From Trichoderma breve (taxonomy: Eukaryota > Ascomycota > Sordariomycetes > Hypocreales > Hypocreaceae), in assembly GCF_028502605.1 (NCBI RefSeq), contig NC_079236.1, positions 1,054,001 to 1,118,000 of the forward strand: a stretch of 64,000 bases of DNA, in the 5' to 3' direction. The position numbers and the translations under genes are program-made. The number at the start of each line of letters is the position of its first letter. Position 1 is the first letter of the stretch. The notes under the pieces were generated by a model. The model was not told the DNA's origin and made no database searches. It saw nothing but the letters and a program-made list of their open reading frames with translations. Positions 1-12,215 of the stretch are shown here, one piece after another.

Positions 1-1080
1 ATAGTCGGTGTGCAAATCAAGGTATCCAGCTAAATCAACCATTTTCATCTCATGTTAGCCCAATTCACCGCCAAGCGTAGCAATTTGGTGTAATCCATCA
101 TTCAGGATTCTCCCTCCCTCTCTGACACTCACCAGCTCAATAGCGGGTTCCCACTTGGAACCCCGGATGACAAGGGTGCCACCGTTACACAGGCATGCAA
201 AGATTTCCCAAGCAGCTGGCACTCGAATATTAGTAATGTGAAATGGAACTGGGGTGTGTGAATTCATCTCAGGGCAAGCAACATACCCATGTCAAAACTT
301 ATGTTCAGAACTTGTCCCACCCGGTGACCTGGTCGAATACCCAGGTTTCCGGGAGACATACAGACAAGATTGGCAACATTTCTATGTGTAACGTCGACGC
401 CCTTGGGCTTACCCGTTGTACCTAACTCGCAACTTTTAGTTTTCAGCTGCTAACTGGCAGGGAGGGTGGGTATAGCAGCTGCGGCCTCGGCGCTGCTAGT
501 GAGACCTCGAAGAAATGCACGTACCGGATGTGTAAATGATGTAACATCCACCATCAGAAGTGGCCAAATCCACCCATTTTCCATCATAGGTCAAGTCGTC
601 CAGCTGCTGCTGCTGCTGCTGCTCGATTATGACAGGAGTGGCATCGGGGCAGAGGTCACGGATGCGATGAACAGTCGATGATAGGCAGCAAACGATGTTG
701 CCGCCAGACTGCTCAAAAACATGCCGTATAGTCGAGTCCGGAACAACGCCCCCATCAAGAGGAACATACTGGGCGCCACAGGAGAGGATGGCCCAAATGC
801 CCACCACCATCTCGGCGCTCCTTTTCACAACGAGAGGGACCCTCTGGTGAGGGCGTACACCCAGGCTGCGGAGTTCAGCGGCCAAGGCCTGAGCCCGAGC
901 ACCGAGCTGGCGGTATGTAATTTGCCTGGTGGTTGCACCAGACAAGTCATGGAGGGCCACATTGTCAGGGAAAGACCTGACATGATGGTAGAAGGATGAT
1001 GTGACGGTTGGGAAAGGGCACGGCAGCCTGGGGCCATACTGCATTGCAGTATAGTCCAAAGGGGGACTTGACATCTCCAT
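1..1080 (-). CDS. NRPS-like adenylate-forming enzyme, 5' part, truncated by the window edge
   Basis: Encodes the N-terminal part of an AMP-binding adenylation (A) domain, which activates a carboxylic acid substrate as its adenylate, as in fungal NRPS and NRPS-like enzymes. Exons read 1080-525, 421-287, 215-133 and 29-1; the introns are 103, 71 and 103 nt and every phase joins cleanly. The first splice rebuilds the A3 phosphate-binding motif IIYTSGTTGKPKG. Later exons give NISFDMAAWEIFACLCNGGTLV and then DTLICTPT, as in A domains. A CAG run encodes about seven Gln near residue 160. The ATG at 1080 was chosen because a TATA box at 1280-1272 places transcription start downstream of the longer in-frame ATG at 1311, and that extension looks like translated leader. 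Thiolation, reductase or thioesterase domains, if present, lie outside the window, so substrate and product cannot be named. It could equally be the start of a multimodular NRPS. Confidence 0.82.
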
Positions 1081-1271
1081 GACACCAGATGCTATATAAA
1101 GCGTATGTCTGTATGTCTGTATGGATATGCAGGTGTCTTGATGTCGTGTGATCAAGTAGATATGGATGGGTATGAGGTGAATAAGAAGAGAAGAGTGGTG
1201 TGAAGAAGAAAGACAATGAGATCGGAACGTGCTGCTGCTCGTCCAACCCGACGAAGAGGCCGAGCGCCACC

Positions 1272-1280
1272 ATTTATATA
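1272..1280 (-). promoter_or_regulatory. TATA box of the NRPS-like gene
   Basis: The minus strand reads TATATAAAT about 190 nt upstream of the chosen ATG at 1080. It lies downstream of the longer in-frame ATG at 1311, which argues against that earlier start. Confidence 0.5.
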
Positions 1281-4200
1281 CGTGAGAGGAGAAGAGTCCT
1301 TGTTCTTTCATCCCCCCTCTTCCAACGGCGAACGTCCTGCAGAACCCTGTCTAGGAAGGGTCCGGCCCATGGTGAACCATGCATCGTAGCCCTGACTACG
1401 ATGCGGACAGTAGCGGATCAAAGGTATTCGACGTAGGCACGAGCGACTTGCTGGTGTGGTCTTTGCCGCTTCTGAGCGAATATGAAAGTGTGTGTGTGGT
1501 CTTGGTGGAAGACCCATCGAGATGCCGCCGGTGTCCAATACAAAGACACCAGGGCTCACTCGCGCGTGGAGGCTGAGACCAGCTAGGGTCAAGGGAAGAA
1601 ACTGCAACATCGAGAGATACGGAAGAAGGAGTGGAGGCGAGGAGGTACAGACAGGGTTCGGGGAGAACAAGGACGAAAGGTGATATGGTACGAAGCGGTA
1701 TACCAGGTCGGTTACGTACTGACCGCACTTCTCGTGATGATGGATGCTTGTGCAGGTGTGAGGGACGGGTTGACAGATCAAATCTGATTGGATACATAGT
1801 TGCCTTGCCTAGTATCGATGCGATCAAAATGCGAATATCCGCGTGGACAGTATCCGATTGCTCTCTCATGATTAATCGCGGAGTTGCTACTAGAGCTACT
1901 CCTCATGTTGCTAACCCTCCCGTTTCTCCTACTGTTGCTCCCCTCAACTTCATACCAGAGTGGAGAAGTTGTGATAAAGTGGTGTTATTAGTTGTTTAAT
2001 GCAGAAAGGAGGAACGTTAGGGCCGGTTGGTCTACCGTTACATTTCCAGGAGAGGAAGTGCAGGATAAAAAGCCACAACGGTATATAGTTCAAATATACC
2101 AGCTCGGGAGAGGGAGAGAACGGTGATAATATGAGGGATAGAGGGATGAACAGAGGGAGATGGAGTTGTCAAGCTGACAACCGTTCACAATGTCACTGAA
2201 TTTTATCCAATTAGCCTTATCCAATTAGCCGTGAAGAGGGATATGGAGGTATAGTCTGTACCCGCACGGACAGCCATAGAATTAAAGCCCGAGAGGCGAA
2301 CTAGACCAGCAATTGGATCTGAGCAGCTTGGTTGCCGGCAAGAGAGAGACACGGGCTGAGAGAGAGCGAAAGAGAGACAGAGCCCAGAAACGAAGGAATG
2401 CTGCGCTTGGTTACAGCGGACCAAAAAGGGAACCGAATAATACAGTGCGCAGCCCAGTCGGGGCATCCCAATGAGGCCAAAACATGGCTTGGGACACAGG
2501 CTTGGCTGAGACAATTGCGTCTGTCCATCTATACGTAAAGGTGCGTGCTTCTGACGCCTAGGTGTCGGGCAAGGCAGAACAGATGTCGTCGATGGGGTGG
2601 GCCCCCTTGCTGGCGCTCGTATAGTGGCTGCACAGCAGCGTATCTGCATCTGCCGGCCGCTGTCGACGCCGGGCGTGTTGGGCACCTCGAGGCAGCCCTT
2701 GCTGCGGTAATGATCCTGAGCCAACCGAGACACTGACCTGGCTGCTCTGCCCGTTCGTCCCATGCCATTGGGAAGGGGTCGACAGGCGGAGGGAGTCGAA
2801 AAAAAAGGTACCACCCCCACACCCCATACCTAGGTAGGCACACGCCCCCAGAAAAGCGCAGACTGTGAGGGGCCGTACTTGGAAGCGTGCAGAGTTGTGC
2901 AGAGCCCGTCAGGATGGGATGGCAGATCCACTACCCCGGTAACCCATGGCGGCGGATGCGGATGAAATTGGTAGGTGGTGCCACAAGGCGGCCAGCATGC
3001 GCGATGCAGCTACGGCGGTGATGGCGCTGCATCTTCATATTGGGCGATGATGGCGATGGCGATGGTGATGATGATTTGAGTTGTCGATGCATGTGAGGTT
3101 TGTTATGGAGAGAGATGAAAGTAGAAGCTTCGAGAGGAACTAAGATACAAGTTGCAGGAAATAGTAGCCTGAGGCCACATGCGAGGAACTTTTTTTGCAG
3201 CCCGGCAAGTCTTTTCCAGCAATACAGCATGGAGATGGAAGGTGCGGCCGAAAAGGGCAATCCTGTGCAAAATGCGTGCAATTCCGTGCAATTACGGCCG
3301 ATTCCGCTGATTAACCCATGCAATCTGGGCCTGAGCAGCTGCTTCCTTTTTTTGCCCTGTTTTACCTGTAAACTTTCTTTTGCATCGTGTCTTCCGCTGT
3401 CTCTGGCTGATTTTACTCTCCGCAAATAAGATGCCCGCAAGCACTGACTCTGAACCGTCATCTATCACCAAATTAATCCATGCCCTCAGCTGGTATTGCC
3501 TCTCTCTAACTACCTCGTACTATATGGATTAGTACCTACTAGGCACACTTAGTACCTGATCTGTCAACTCCCGACTAACATGGGCCTTTTGTTCTTCCCC
3601 CAACATCGTCACCACTGACCAACACCCTCAGAATGCCTGCTAGGCTGAGGTGGCCCTAGACTCGTCCGTTTGGGGTGCATTTCGACGCCCCGTCCGTGCC
3701 AGGGGGGAGCTCGAGTATGACGATAACACAGAGGAAATTAACAAGCGCCAGTCTGCCAGGTTCCTGCGTTCTCGGCCGCCCTTTGACGGCATCAGGCCCT
3801 CGTTCTGATGTGATATGTTACAGACGCCGTGCACGAGACGGCCATATGACAGCATCGACGGGCCCGCCATCGCGCTTATTGCAATCGATCACGATATCCC
3901 TGTTCCAAGTTTGCTCATGCAGTCGGACATCCAGAGCTGCGTCCAACCCAACCTCGCACCCACCCTCGACTCGACCTGTCAATCGCGGGTCGACAGGGTC
4001 AGGATCTGTCTCCCTATTGGCACGCACGACATTGCACCCTAATTGCCTACCCACGCATATGCTACCTCTTTATCTCTCCGGGGTAGAGCTCCCCGAAGAG
4101 GTAGCAGCAACGGGGCCAGAGAAGTAAATATTGAGAGAGCTTACGGCACAGCTAAGCACGAGCTTGGAGAGCTGCCGGCCTATCAGTGGAGTCCGGCGCG

Positions 4201-4441
4201 TGATATGCTCGGGATGCTGCCGTGCCATTCGTTTCGTACAGCTGTATATAGCACGATCCCCGCCTGCTTCTTTGCAGCCCAATGGCCGTACCCCAACTCC
4301 CTATCATATTCCCATCTAATCGCCTTTTCTCCTCGCTCTTGCGCCAACGTCTTGTCTAGCAACACCAGACACATTCTACTATCTACGTGTCATTTTTACA
4401 AGGTTCCCGGCTAAAGCGGACTGATCGGCAATCTCGTCAAT
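1281..4441. other. Intergenic region between NRPS-like gene and enoyl-CoA hydratase
   Basis: The region lies between two divergently transcribed genes and should hold both promoters. Open frames of 150-205 codons occur (for example 2203-2820 and 2931-3461 on the minus strand). Their translations show no domain, signal peptide or splice-supported extension, and I do not support any of them as a gene. No tRNA-like or mobile-element structure was recognised. Confidence 0.5.
4245..4250 (+). promoter_or_regulatory. Possible TATA element of the enoyl-CoA hydratase gene
   Basis: TATATA lies about 190 nt upstream of the ATG at 4442, in a stretch otherwise lacking A/T runs. This is a positional inference only. 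Confidence 0.35.
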
Positions 4442-6028
4442 ATGTCCGGATCTGGATCTACGCTCGGAGGACTCATCCAGGTTTCCTCCCCGGCCGATGG
4501 TGTCAGAACCATCACCTTCAACCGACCGCAGAAGCGAAATGCTCTGTCCAGTGAGCTCTTGACCGAATTCCTCACTGAGCTGTCTGCAGCTTCCAAAGAT
4601 GCTGCTGTCAAAGTCATTGTCCTTACGGGCTCTGGCGGGTTCTTTTCGGGTGAGATTGGACATTTGACTTTACTTGGCTGATCCGAGAGGCGCCAATCGA
4701 GCGTTCGAGGAGCAAAAGACTGTCCCTCTTTTCACCTGTCTCTTTGTCTTTTGTCTTTGGTCTCTTGTCTCTTGTCTCGTGTCTCTTGTTTTTTGCCCCT
4801 CGTTCCTTTTCAAGTGCTTCTTGGGTCCACCGAAGATGAACCCCAGCTGATGATTACCGGGGCCCTGGCCTCTGCATAATAGCCGGCGCCGATCTCCAGG
4901 ATATCGCCGCGCTCGACGCGGCTGCTGCCCGATCATGCCGATATCTCGAGGATCTTTGTACTGGCATGGCGGCTGTACGAAAGCCCCTTCTGGCAGCTGT
5001 TGAAGGACCTGCAGTACGCATGACCCCCTTGCACTTTTTTTCTCCTAGCAGTATTTGAGATATGCTAACATGGGGCTGTCCAAGCTTGGGGGTGGGTTCG
5101 AAGTTGCGCTTATGGTGAGTGGTATTGCGTCTGCATTGCACTGAATTTGCACGTGAAAATCCCGAGTACATCATCAACTTCCTATCTCAGCGTTTATGCC
5201 GACAACATACGCACCTCCCTTCGACATCGCTTGATAAACATACAGATATGCATAGCCTTACGAATGCCGACTCTGCCAATGGGAGGCACCCGATATGCTG
5301 ACATATAGATGACCGTAGTGTGATATGATATTTGCATCCAAAAGCCGAACCTACTTTGCCTTGCCCGAAGTTAAACGCGGGTTGATTCCGGGCGCGGGGG
5401 GCACTCAACGGCTCACGGCAGCGCTCGGCAAGTTCAAGGTATGTGCTTAACTGCATGCTTCTCAAGATTCCCAATTCATCCAATATCTTGTTGCTTTACT
5501 GGTACTTTCGGATTTCATTCTGGTGTGGTTCCTGTTTCATCGCAGGACTCGTGGTACTTTTGCTGCTGCACAAGAGAGGTGTGGTGTGCGAGAACCATTG
5601 TTGTCAACATGAAATCGCTTCGTATATGCCGCTCGCTCACATCAAGCCAGGCAATGCGAACAATTCTTTTGGGCAAACCCATCACTGCCGAGGAAGGACT
5701 TTCACATGGTCTTGTTTGCGAAGTCTTCGAAGACGGCAAGGTGCTCGAAGAGACTGTCAAGGTGGCCGCTGATCTAGCCGCGAATGCGACCGAAGCTATG
5801 CAACTTGCCAAAGAGGCCATCTGTCGTGGTAAGATGCCGTTTGATCCCTTGTTGAACTTTTGTCGTTATCATCATTATGACTACGGCTAACGCAACATTG
5901 TGCTTTTTTCTCCATCAATAGCTGATAGTCTTGGGCGTGATGACGAGTTCGAGAGGACTCTCTATTACATCACCATGGGTACGGAGGAAAAGGTGAAGGG
6001 GGTGAATGGATTCCTCAAGAAGACTTGA
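4442..6028 (+). CDS. Enoyl-CoA hydratase/isomerase (crotonase family)
   Basis: Crotonase-fold enzyme, most likely hydrating 2-enoyl-CoA esters in fatty-acid or branched-chain amino-acid breakdown. Exons are 4442-4649, 4883-5013, 5085-5114, 5319-5438, 5651-5828 and 5922-6028 (774 nt, 257 residues, the usual family length). The oxyanion-hole segment [11 protein letters not shown] is rebuilt exactly by intron 1. The two glutamates expected for hydratase catalysis are both present: [12 protein letters not shown] (Glu144 equivalent of rat crotonase) and [19 protein letters not shown] (Glu164 equivalent). Exon 3 is only 30 nt and carries the GGGFE loop. The C terminus ends LKKT, so no peroxisomal PTS1 is seen, and no strong mitochondrial presequence is visible. 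Hydratase activity is well supported; the physiological substrate is not. Confidence 0.9.
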
Positions 6029-7010
6029 CTTGATTGAGATTTGCTCAATATCAACTGAGGGCCTTGCATGATGCATCGACCCAATGAGCAGAGGAGAGTC
6101 CCAGCACACATAACGTGCTTTCGGACTATAGCACGCGAAGTCAATCATTTGCCTCGTCAATTCTGAGGCATTTTGCGTGGGTACAATTGTACCTGTGCTT
6201 AATGGATGTTTATCTTTCAAGAATGAGAATGAGATCGTAATACTCTGTACCACCCCTAAGCGTTCAGTCTTGATTATCCACTTGAAATGGCCCGTCACAA
6301 TCGCCCGTTCTCTCACACAACGGCACAGCTGCCCATGCAGGTAACGTCCGGGTTCTAACGATTTCCCAAAATAACCTCATAAACAATTTTATATCGCACC
6401 GTTTGTTCCATACGGGAGAGACCTCCCGACCGTTGGCACCTTTTGCCGCAGTGAGGCAAAACGTTCTCTTAGCATCTTGCGGAATGGCCATTCTGCCAAG
6501 CACCCCACAGAAGGTGAAACTTTCGTATATCAACAAATAATGATGAAGCTTTTTACACATGAGTGCTGACATGTTTCAGTCTTGTCTTCGTAACCATGGC
6601 TATATCCGGGCTAATACCCACGGCAGACGAAGACATCGCAGATTCCCGCCGCGCGAGTCAGAGAGATGATGCTGTTGCATCCCTTGGATCGTGTTCCTGC
6701 TTAGGATGAGTCTAGAAACCTGCCTTTAGGATATATGGTTGCTGCTGTCGCATTGCAGTATGGGCCCGAGACACGCATCTGCAGCCCCAACCAACCAGAA
6801 AGGCGTGGCAAACAGCGGCATACAAGCACCAGACAGATACTCACGCAGATACCACGATGCCGCATCCTGGCTGCAGATGACACTTGGCACCGCACAAGTG
6901 TAAAGTACATAGAGAGCAATGGGTGTGATGATGGGGTGGGGGCGGCATCCCTTCTTACGCAGATTGGCTTGACTGAGATTGTGCCACCATCCATCTCAAC
7001 TCACGCCCAA

Positions 7011-7039
7011 CACAACACAACACAACACAACACAACACA
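7011..7039. repeat. CACAA pentanucleotide tandem repeat
   Basis: About six head-to-tail CACAA units in intergenic DNA. Confidence 0.85.
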
Positions 7040-7681
7040 GACCTAGATTTTGATGGCTCGCTCCAATCTCCATCAGATTCTTTCAATCGGTTGAGCAATA
7101 ATGAATAGATCGGCGAGGTATGCAGATCACATGACAGTGCGACACCGCATCGTGTCTCAGTCATTTTAAAGCCGCTGCATTAGCCTGCCGCATCTGCATC
7201 TCTTCAGGTCGAACATGGCAATTTCCATTCTATATTTACAGTCTCTCTCGTTGCTCAATCTGAGATCAAGAGACACACAGAAACATGGAGCTCCCCGTCC
7301 GTGACCTTTTTTTCTCTTTCCTTTTTTTTTTCTTCTGTGCGAGACATCATGCCATGAGCCACATTCCTCCGCCATCTAAGACAGCAGACTTAGACACCAT
7401 CTCCCGTCCATCACCACCACACATGTCACGGCATCCCCTCTCTTTCACACCCTCTCTCGTGTTTTTTTGTCTCTCTTTGCTCCCCTCCCCTTACCAACCC
7501 GATCCACTCTGTCCCGAAGATCCTCGCCACTACATTGGCAGTCCTGCATCGGGCCATTAGGAGTTTTTGTCCCCGGAACAGATCAGCGCGGCAAATGTGC
7601 CTCAGACACATCACATTCTCACACCATCATTCGCTGAGACACTTGAAATTACCCACGGGCATTTTTAGGAGACTCGTACTA

Positions 7682-7699
7682 CCCCCCCCCCCCCCCCCC
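7682..7699. repeat. Poly-C run (18 C)
   Basis: Uninterrupted C homopolymer in the supplied sequence. The exact length is prone to assembly error. Confidence 0.85.
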
Positions 7700-8729
7700 A
7701 ATGAGCGACACACCCGTCAGGGGGTACTTCCGCCTTTGCATCCCAAAAGCAGTGCTACCAGGAACTTGGGAAAACTTGAGATATCGCGGCCTCTTTTTGG
7801 GCCGCCACGAGGCTGAGACGATCCCGCGCACCTGGTATTAGGGATATCACTTATGACGGCAATCGTCTCGTCGTCAGCTCACAATGCAGAGAGCAGTTGC
7901 AATGCAGCTACCACAAACGAAGCATCCAGGAATAGTGGATGGCATTATCGTTGAATGAGTACTATGTAGTGGTGATCAATGCAGAAACAACCCTGAATCG
8001 GCGACTCAGGGATTACCCACCGTGAATCGATTTGCTGGCTGGACCACTCTTGAGGCAGTGCAAGCGAGATTCTTCTCCTTTTCCTTCTTTTCAATACTCA
8101 GGTGAGAGAACAACTAGTAAGGAAATCAGGTGAGATGTTTTCCCTGTGGACGACTGCGGGGATTTTACTGAGACAGCATACAAGGAAACTCGCGATTCGG
8201 AGCGCGAGCCGCTTCTTCGGCCGCTTTCTGTTATAATCGCGAGGCTTAGCAGCGCTCTGTGCGGTATGCCTACCAATTCATATTATACACAACTATAGGT
8301 TTGGTGTATACATACTAATTTGTATATGCGGCACGTACTGGCATGGATATACACCCGTATTCGCCTCCTTTCACAGGCAGTGTTTTCATGGTAACATATC
8401 ATCTTCTTTCCAACATATACGGGCTTCTGGATTGGCCGATCGCCCATCCCTTGCCTCCCTCTAGTGACACGTCAAACTCACGCCTACACCTTTCAAGATT
8501 TAGACCAAAGAGTTAAAAAATCCGGCTCGACATCCGGCACGGCACAAACTGACGCTAAAGGGGGGCCCCCAAAAGAAAGTCTTGCTTCTAGTTCTTCGCC
8601 GGTGCTTCGGGAACCTTTCTTTTGTTACCCGGCGGAGCTTGTGGCTCATCCCTCTGCCCCCTTGGTATTGATATTGAGAAAACAACGCTTAGACCTTTTC
8701 TTTAAGTTTGTTTTATCCCTTGACAGGGT

Positions 8730-8732
<3 letters not shown>

Positions 8733-8761
<29 letters not shown>
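8733..8761. repeat. Poly-T run (29 T)
   Basis: Uninterrupted T homopolymer, poly-A on the minus strand. No retroelement ORF or target-site duplication was recognised beside it. Confidence 0.85.
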
Positions 8762-9842
8762 CCTTGGCGCCGTGTAATCGGACGATTTGACCATTTTCTT
8801 CTTTTCTTTTTTTCTTAGTATAATGATCGGGCCGACCAGTTCCCGTAGATGATTCTTTAACGCCGAGAACAGTGGCTTCTTGGTTGTCTCGAATGTATGA
8901 AGAAAAAGCATGGTGTATTTCGCTAAAAGCATGGTATAGGTGACCTGTCATGTGGCTAATTAGGGTCTCCATTTGACAGCTCCCCGAGTTTCATTGGGTG
9001 TGTTTCGTATGAGTGAGTGACGCACGGGTGCGAGAGAAGAAGGAAAAGAGGTACGTTAACATTGGGGGCGTAAAGGTAGGTTTGCATGATTCCCTTAAGT
9101 GGATCGGATTGTGGAGGGGAGGCGGAGATGGGAGTTCCGGGACCAAGGCATTGGGATTAGATGTAATTTGTTTGCAAAACCTTTGAGGGAGGGATTGATA
9201 TGGATGGGTGGATTGTGCATGTTGTGTTGAGGTGAGTGTATGCATTGGCTGTGAAGTATACGGGATGTGTATGTGTGTCGTGGAGAGGGTGTTGTTGACT
9301 TACCCTAGAATCAGGTTGAAATATTGGATTGAGGTATAAGAGGGAGTATAGGATGATATAGATGGGTTTGAATTGGATGTAAACTTGGGGGAGCACGTTG
9401 GGAACTATATGCTGTCTGTAGTCTAATGCATTGGATTTAAGAGAGGTTGAATCGACATCTCCAGCTCTATTCTCCTAAGCCCTCTTGATACACATGTTGA
9501 CAATTTCATCGAGATGCGCATATGTTGTAAACGCAGCCCACTAAGCTCCTTTACCTATGTTCGGTGATGGAAGATCCATCTAATTGAATTTGTTCTCCTC
9601 ACATGGACGTAATATATACGTTGAATCTCACGCTCACCTGATTGTATCGTATCTAGATCTTTTGCTGACAGGGGGATGCAAAGCTCCAGTTTTCACCCCC
9701 ACCATTTTCCCTCAACGTCAACTCATCACTCATCACTCTCATCACATGTCAGGCACTCTCATCACCACTTACATACACAAACCTATTCCATCCTCATCCT
9801 CAATTCATCTTCGTCTCAGGTAAATAAGTAAATAGATACAAA

Positions 9843-10532
9843 ATGGCATCTCAAAGAAAAGCCCTGCGCGACTGGCTCTACTTCTTCATCATCGGCACCC
9901 AACTCTTCGGCATGCTAGGTTCGTAAAAAAAATAACAACACAACAACCCTCCTCTCCCCCAATCACTCACAACTAACAAAAAACATCCCCAAAGCCCTCG
10001 ATCTCGTCGCATTCTACCCAAAAGCCCTCTACAAACCCCCCTCCTCCCCTTTGCACTTCCTCCTCTCCCTGCGCGCCTGGTACGTCGCGTCCACCGGCGA
10101 CCCGTTCTTCGCCCAGCAATCCCACCAGCCGTGGTTCGACATCTTTCTCTACATCGAAGGGCTCGTGCAATTGCCCCTCGCGGCGTATCTCGTCTATCAA
10201 TTGGCTTCTAGTAAGCCCACTTCGGGGCCTGCTGAGCTTGCTGGGTTGGCGTTTGGGTCGGTTACCTTCATGGGCGCTGCGGCGTGTTGCTTTGAGTTGT
10301 TGCATATGGGTGAGGATATGGTGAGCGAGGATAAGAAGGGGTCGTTGCTGTATGGGACGTATTTGCCGTTTGCTGTCATTCGTAAGTTTCCTTTCGCATT
10401 GCTGTATTCTTGTATTTTGAGTTGTGTGTTCTGAGACTGATGGGTGATGTAGCTGCTGTATTGGCCGTGGATATGTATTTGCGGTTGCTGCCTCGTGTCT
10501 GCGAGACTGACGCCAAAGCAAAGACGCAGTGA
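9843..10532 (+). CDS. EXPERA-domain membrane protein (TMEM97/Ema19-like)
   Basis: A four-helix integral membrane protein of the EXPERA superfamily, which includes TMEM97 (sigma-2 receptor), EBP and TM6SF2. Fungal members include Ema19-type proteins linked to mitochondrial or ER protein handling. Exons are 9843-9918, 9995-10381 and 10453-10532 (180 residues, normal family size). Intron 1 joins FGML to ALDLVAFYPKALY; intron 2 joins PFAVI to PAVLAVDMYLRLL. Family features visible are the first helix FFIIGTQLFGM, the loop ending PWFDIFLYIEGLVQLPL with conserved acidic and aromatic residues, and the GAAACCFELLHMG helix. The C terminus carries a short lysine-rich tail (DAKAKTQ), as in ER/NE-resident members. 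It is convergent with the next gene, with stop codons about 190 nt apart. The ligand and exact role in this organism are unknown. Confidence 0.85.
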
Positions 10533-10723
10533 AGACGGTCTTTCAATGTCCAAGTCATTTACATGCCAGGTATCTTGTCAAGAGAGTAATACAATGTATT
10601 AGAAAACCAAATCTTCCGGGAGCTGATTGCACTCCTTTTTCAAATACGCGGTAGCCACCCAAACTCCAGTCACCAGTCATCTCATACAATTACATGATAC
10701 AAAACAGGTTCCCTTCCCATCAC

Positions 10724-11670
10724 TTAGTCCTTTCTCTTAGAGTATCCCCATCCATTACCCACGCCGTAACCCAGCGGTGTAGCTCCGCCCATGGTCCGTC
10801 CCTTGAGCCTCCTGGGCAGAATTACGCCCATGGTGTACATGCCAGCTACCAGAAGACCAGCAATGAACGAGACCAGACTGTAAAAGACGGTGCTTGCATA
10901 GATATGTCCGCCCAGACCCTGCCACTCCACCCTGCCCTCCGTCTTGGGTAGCATCGGCGTCGGGAACCATCGCACGGAGAAGCTAAAGGGCAGCGGATCC
11001 CCAATCACAAGCTTCTTGGTAAATGACCCAGCCATATGGCTTAGCGGACTAGTACTGTAAGAAACGGCCGAGTCGAGAACGCCGCTGTCATGGTGATGCG
11101 TGTGGTGCTTCGGCATGCTGTGCAGCAAAACATTCATGTGCGTGCTGATGTGCATGTGACTGAGCTGCAGAGTGCCGGCCAGGGCGAATATCAGCGGGAT
11201 GTACTCCTGCTCGGGCAGCTTCTCGCCAATGACCTCGACGTGGGCGGGAGGGCGGGCGGGCAGGCGGCACGAGAGCGGCGCGTCGTTGTGGATGTAGAAC
11301 TCGAGCAGGTGGAAGAAGGGGTCGGTGATGAGCGGGATGGTGCAGTTGAGCTCGCCCTCGACGCCGTACTGGAACTGCAGAGGCTCGCCGGTTTCGTTGC
11401 AGGTCGGGAAGGGAATCCATTGAAGCTGGTGATTGGGCAGTTCGACATGCTCGCCCGTGTCACTAAGGAAGGGGAAGAGCCAGTCAGCTTCTCGCCACAT
11501 TGAGTTTCAGGCTTTCTTTCTGTCTGTCTGTTAAGAACTTACGAGCTTCGGTTCATGCACTCGACGTGGATTGGCGCGCCATAGTGATATGAAGGCAGTG
11601 TCCCAGGAAGATTAGCCGCCGCAAACGACGCCAGGCCGCCGACCAGAGTTGCGACGACAGCGAACAGCAT
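10724..11670 (-). CDS. Predicted type I secretory-pathway membrane protein, function unknown
   Basis: I do not recognise the family. Exons are 11670-11543 and 11462-10724 (288 residues); the 80 nt intron joins CMNRS to SDTGEHVEL with matching phase. Residues 1-19 are a hydrophobic signal peptide (MLFAVVATLVGGLASFAAA). A lumenal domain of about 215 residues follows, with N-glycosylation sequons NRS, NET and NCT and several cysteines (ECMNRS, PTCNET, LNCT, LSCRLP) that could form disulphides. A histidine cluster HHTHHHD sits near its end. One membrane helix (YSLVSFIAGLLVAGMYTMGVI) precedes a short basic Gly-rich cytosolic tail ending SKRKD. The layout fits an ER/Golgi or vacuolar single-span protein. 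It is convergent with the TMEM97-like gene. Confidence 0.72.
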
Positions 11671-12215
11671 CGTGGACGGAATCTTAAGGAAATTCGTTCG
11701 AGGTGGAAGCTATTCGAGATCCGGCCCCTCAGCGCTGGGCCTAGCTAATCAATCACCCCCCTTTTGTATAGCCCGCTTTGTCCTTGGTTTCTTCTTCTTC
11801 TGCCTTTCTTTTCAGTCTTCTTTGTCTTCTTCGAGGTTACACGCCGAGCCGCCGTTAAAGTCGGTTGCGATCCATTTGCCGACTGCGCAGATGCGACGGA
11901 TCGAAAACAGGCGTCGTTCTGTCCTTTGCGATGCTGGAATTCGATGCGTGGCAAGACTAGCTCCAGAAATGTAGCGCGATGGGGTCTAATTTCGGAGAGG
12001 TAGAGCTGCGCCACATTGTTGGTTGGTATTGGGGTAAATGTGGCTGCGTGGCATGCCATTTGACAGGTGCCAAGTACTCGGTATGTACACGGTGCAGCTT
12101 CATTGACATTTTCATTTACTTCACTTGTGAACAGTTGCATGTGATTTGGTTAATGGAAGTATATATATAGTGATGAATCTAATTTCATCCCATCAGATGA
12201 TGCTCAGTTTTACCT
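11671..12215. other. Intergenic region
   Basis: Carries the promoter of the type I membrane protein gene and the 3' flank of the methyltransferase gene. A pyrimidine-rich stretch lies near 11785-11830. Nothing else recognised. Confidence 0.45.

Larger units (their letters stand above)
6029..9842. other. Long intergenic region with homopolymer runs
   Basis: Holds the 3' flank of the hydratase gene and the promoter of the TMEM97-like gene. I see short random ORFs only, plus a CACAA pentamer tract, an 18-base C run and a 29-base T run listed separately. The sequence before 9843 is CT/CA-rich, as is common in fungal leaders. Confidence 0.5.

Noticed and set aside
2203..2820. 205-codon minus-strand ORF
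   Set aside because: No domain, signal peptide or sensible splice extension; composition resembles translated noncoding DNA.
8646..8972. ORFs with long polylysine runs
   Set aside because: They are produced by reading through the poly-T homopolymer on the minus strand.
9973..10521. 182-codon minus-strand ORF
   Set aside because: Antisense of the TMEM97-like gene, whose frame, introns and motifs are clear.
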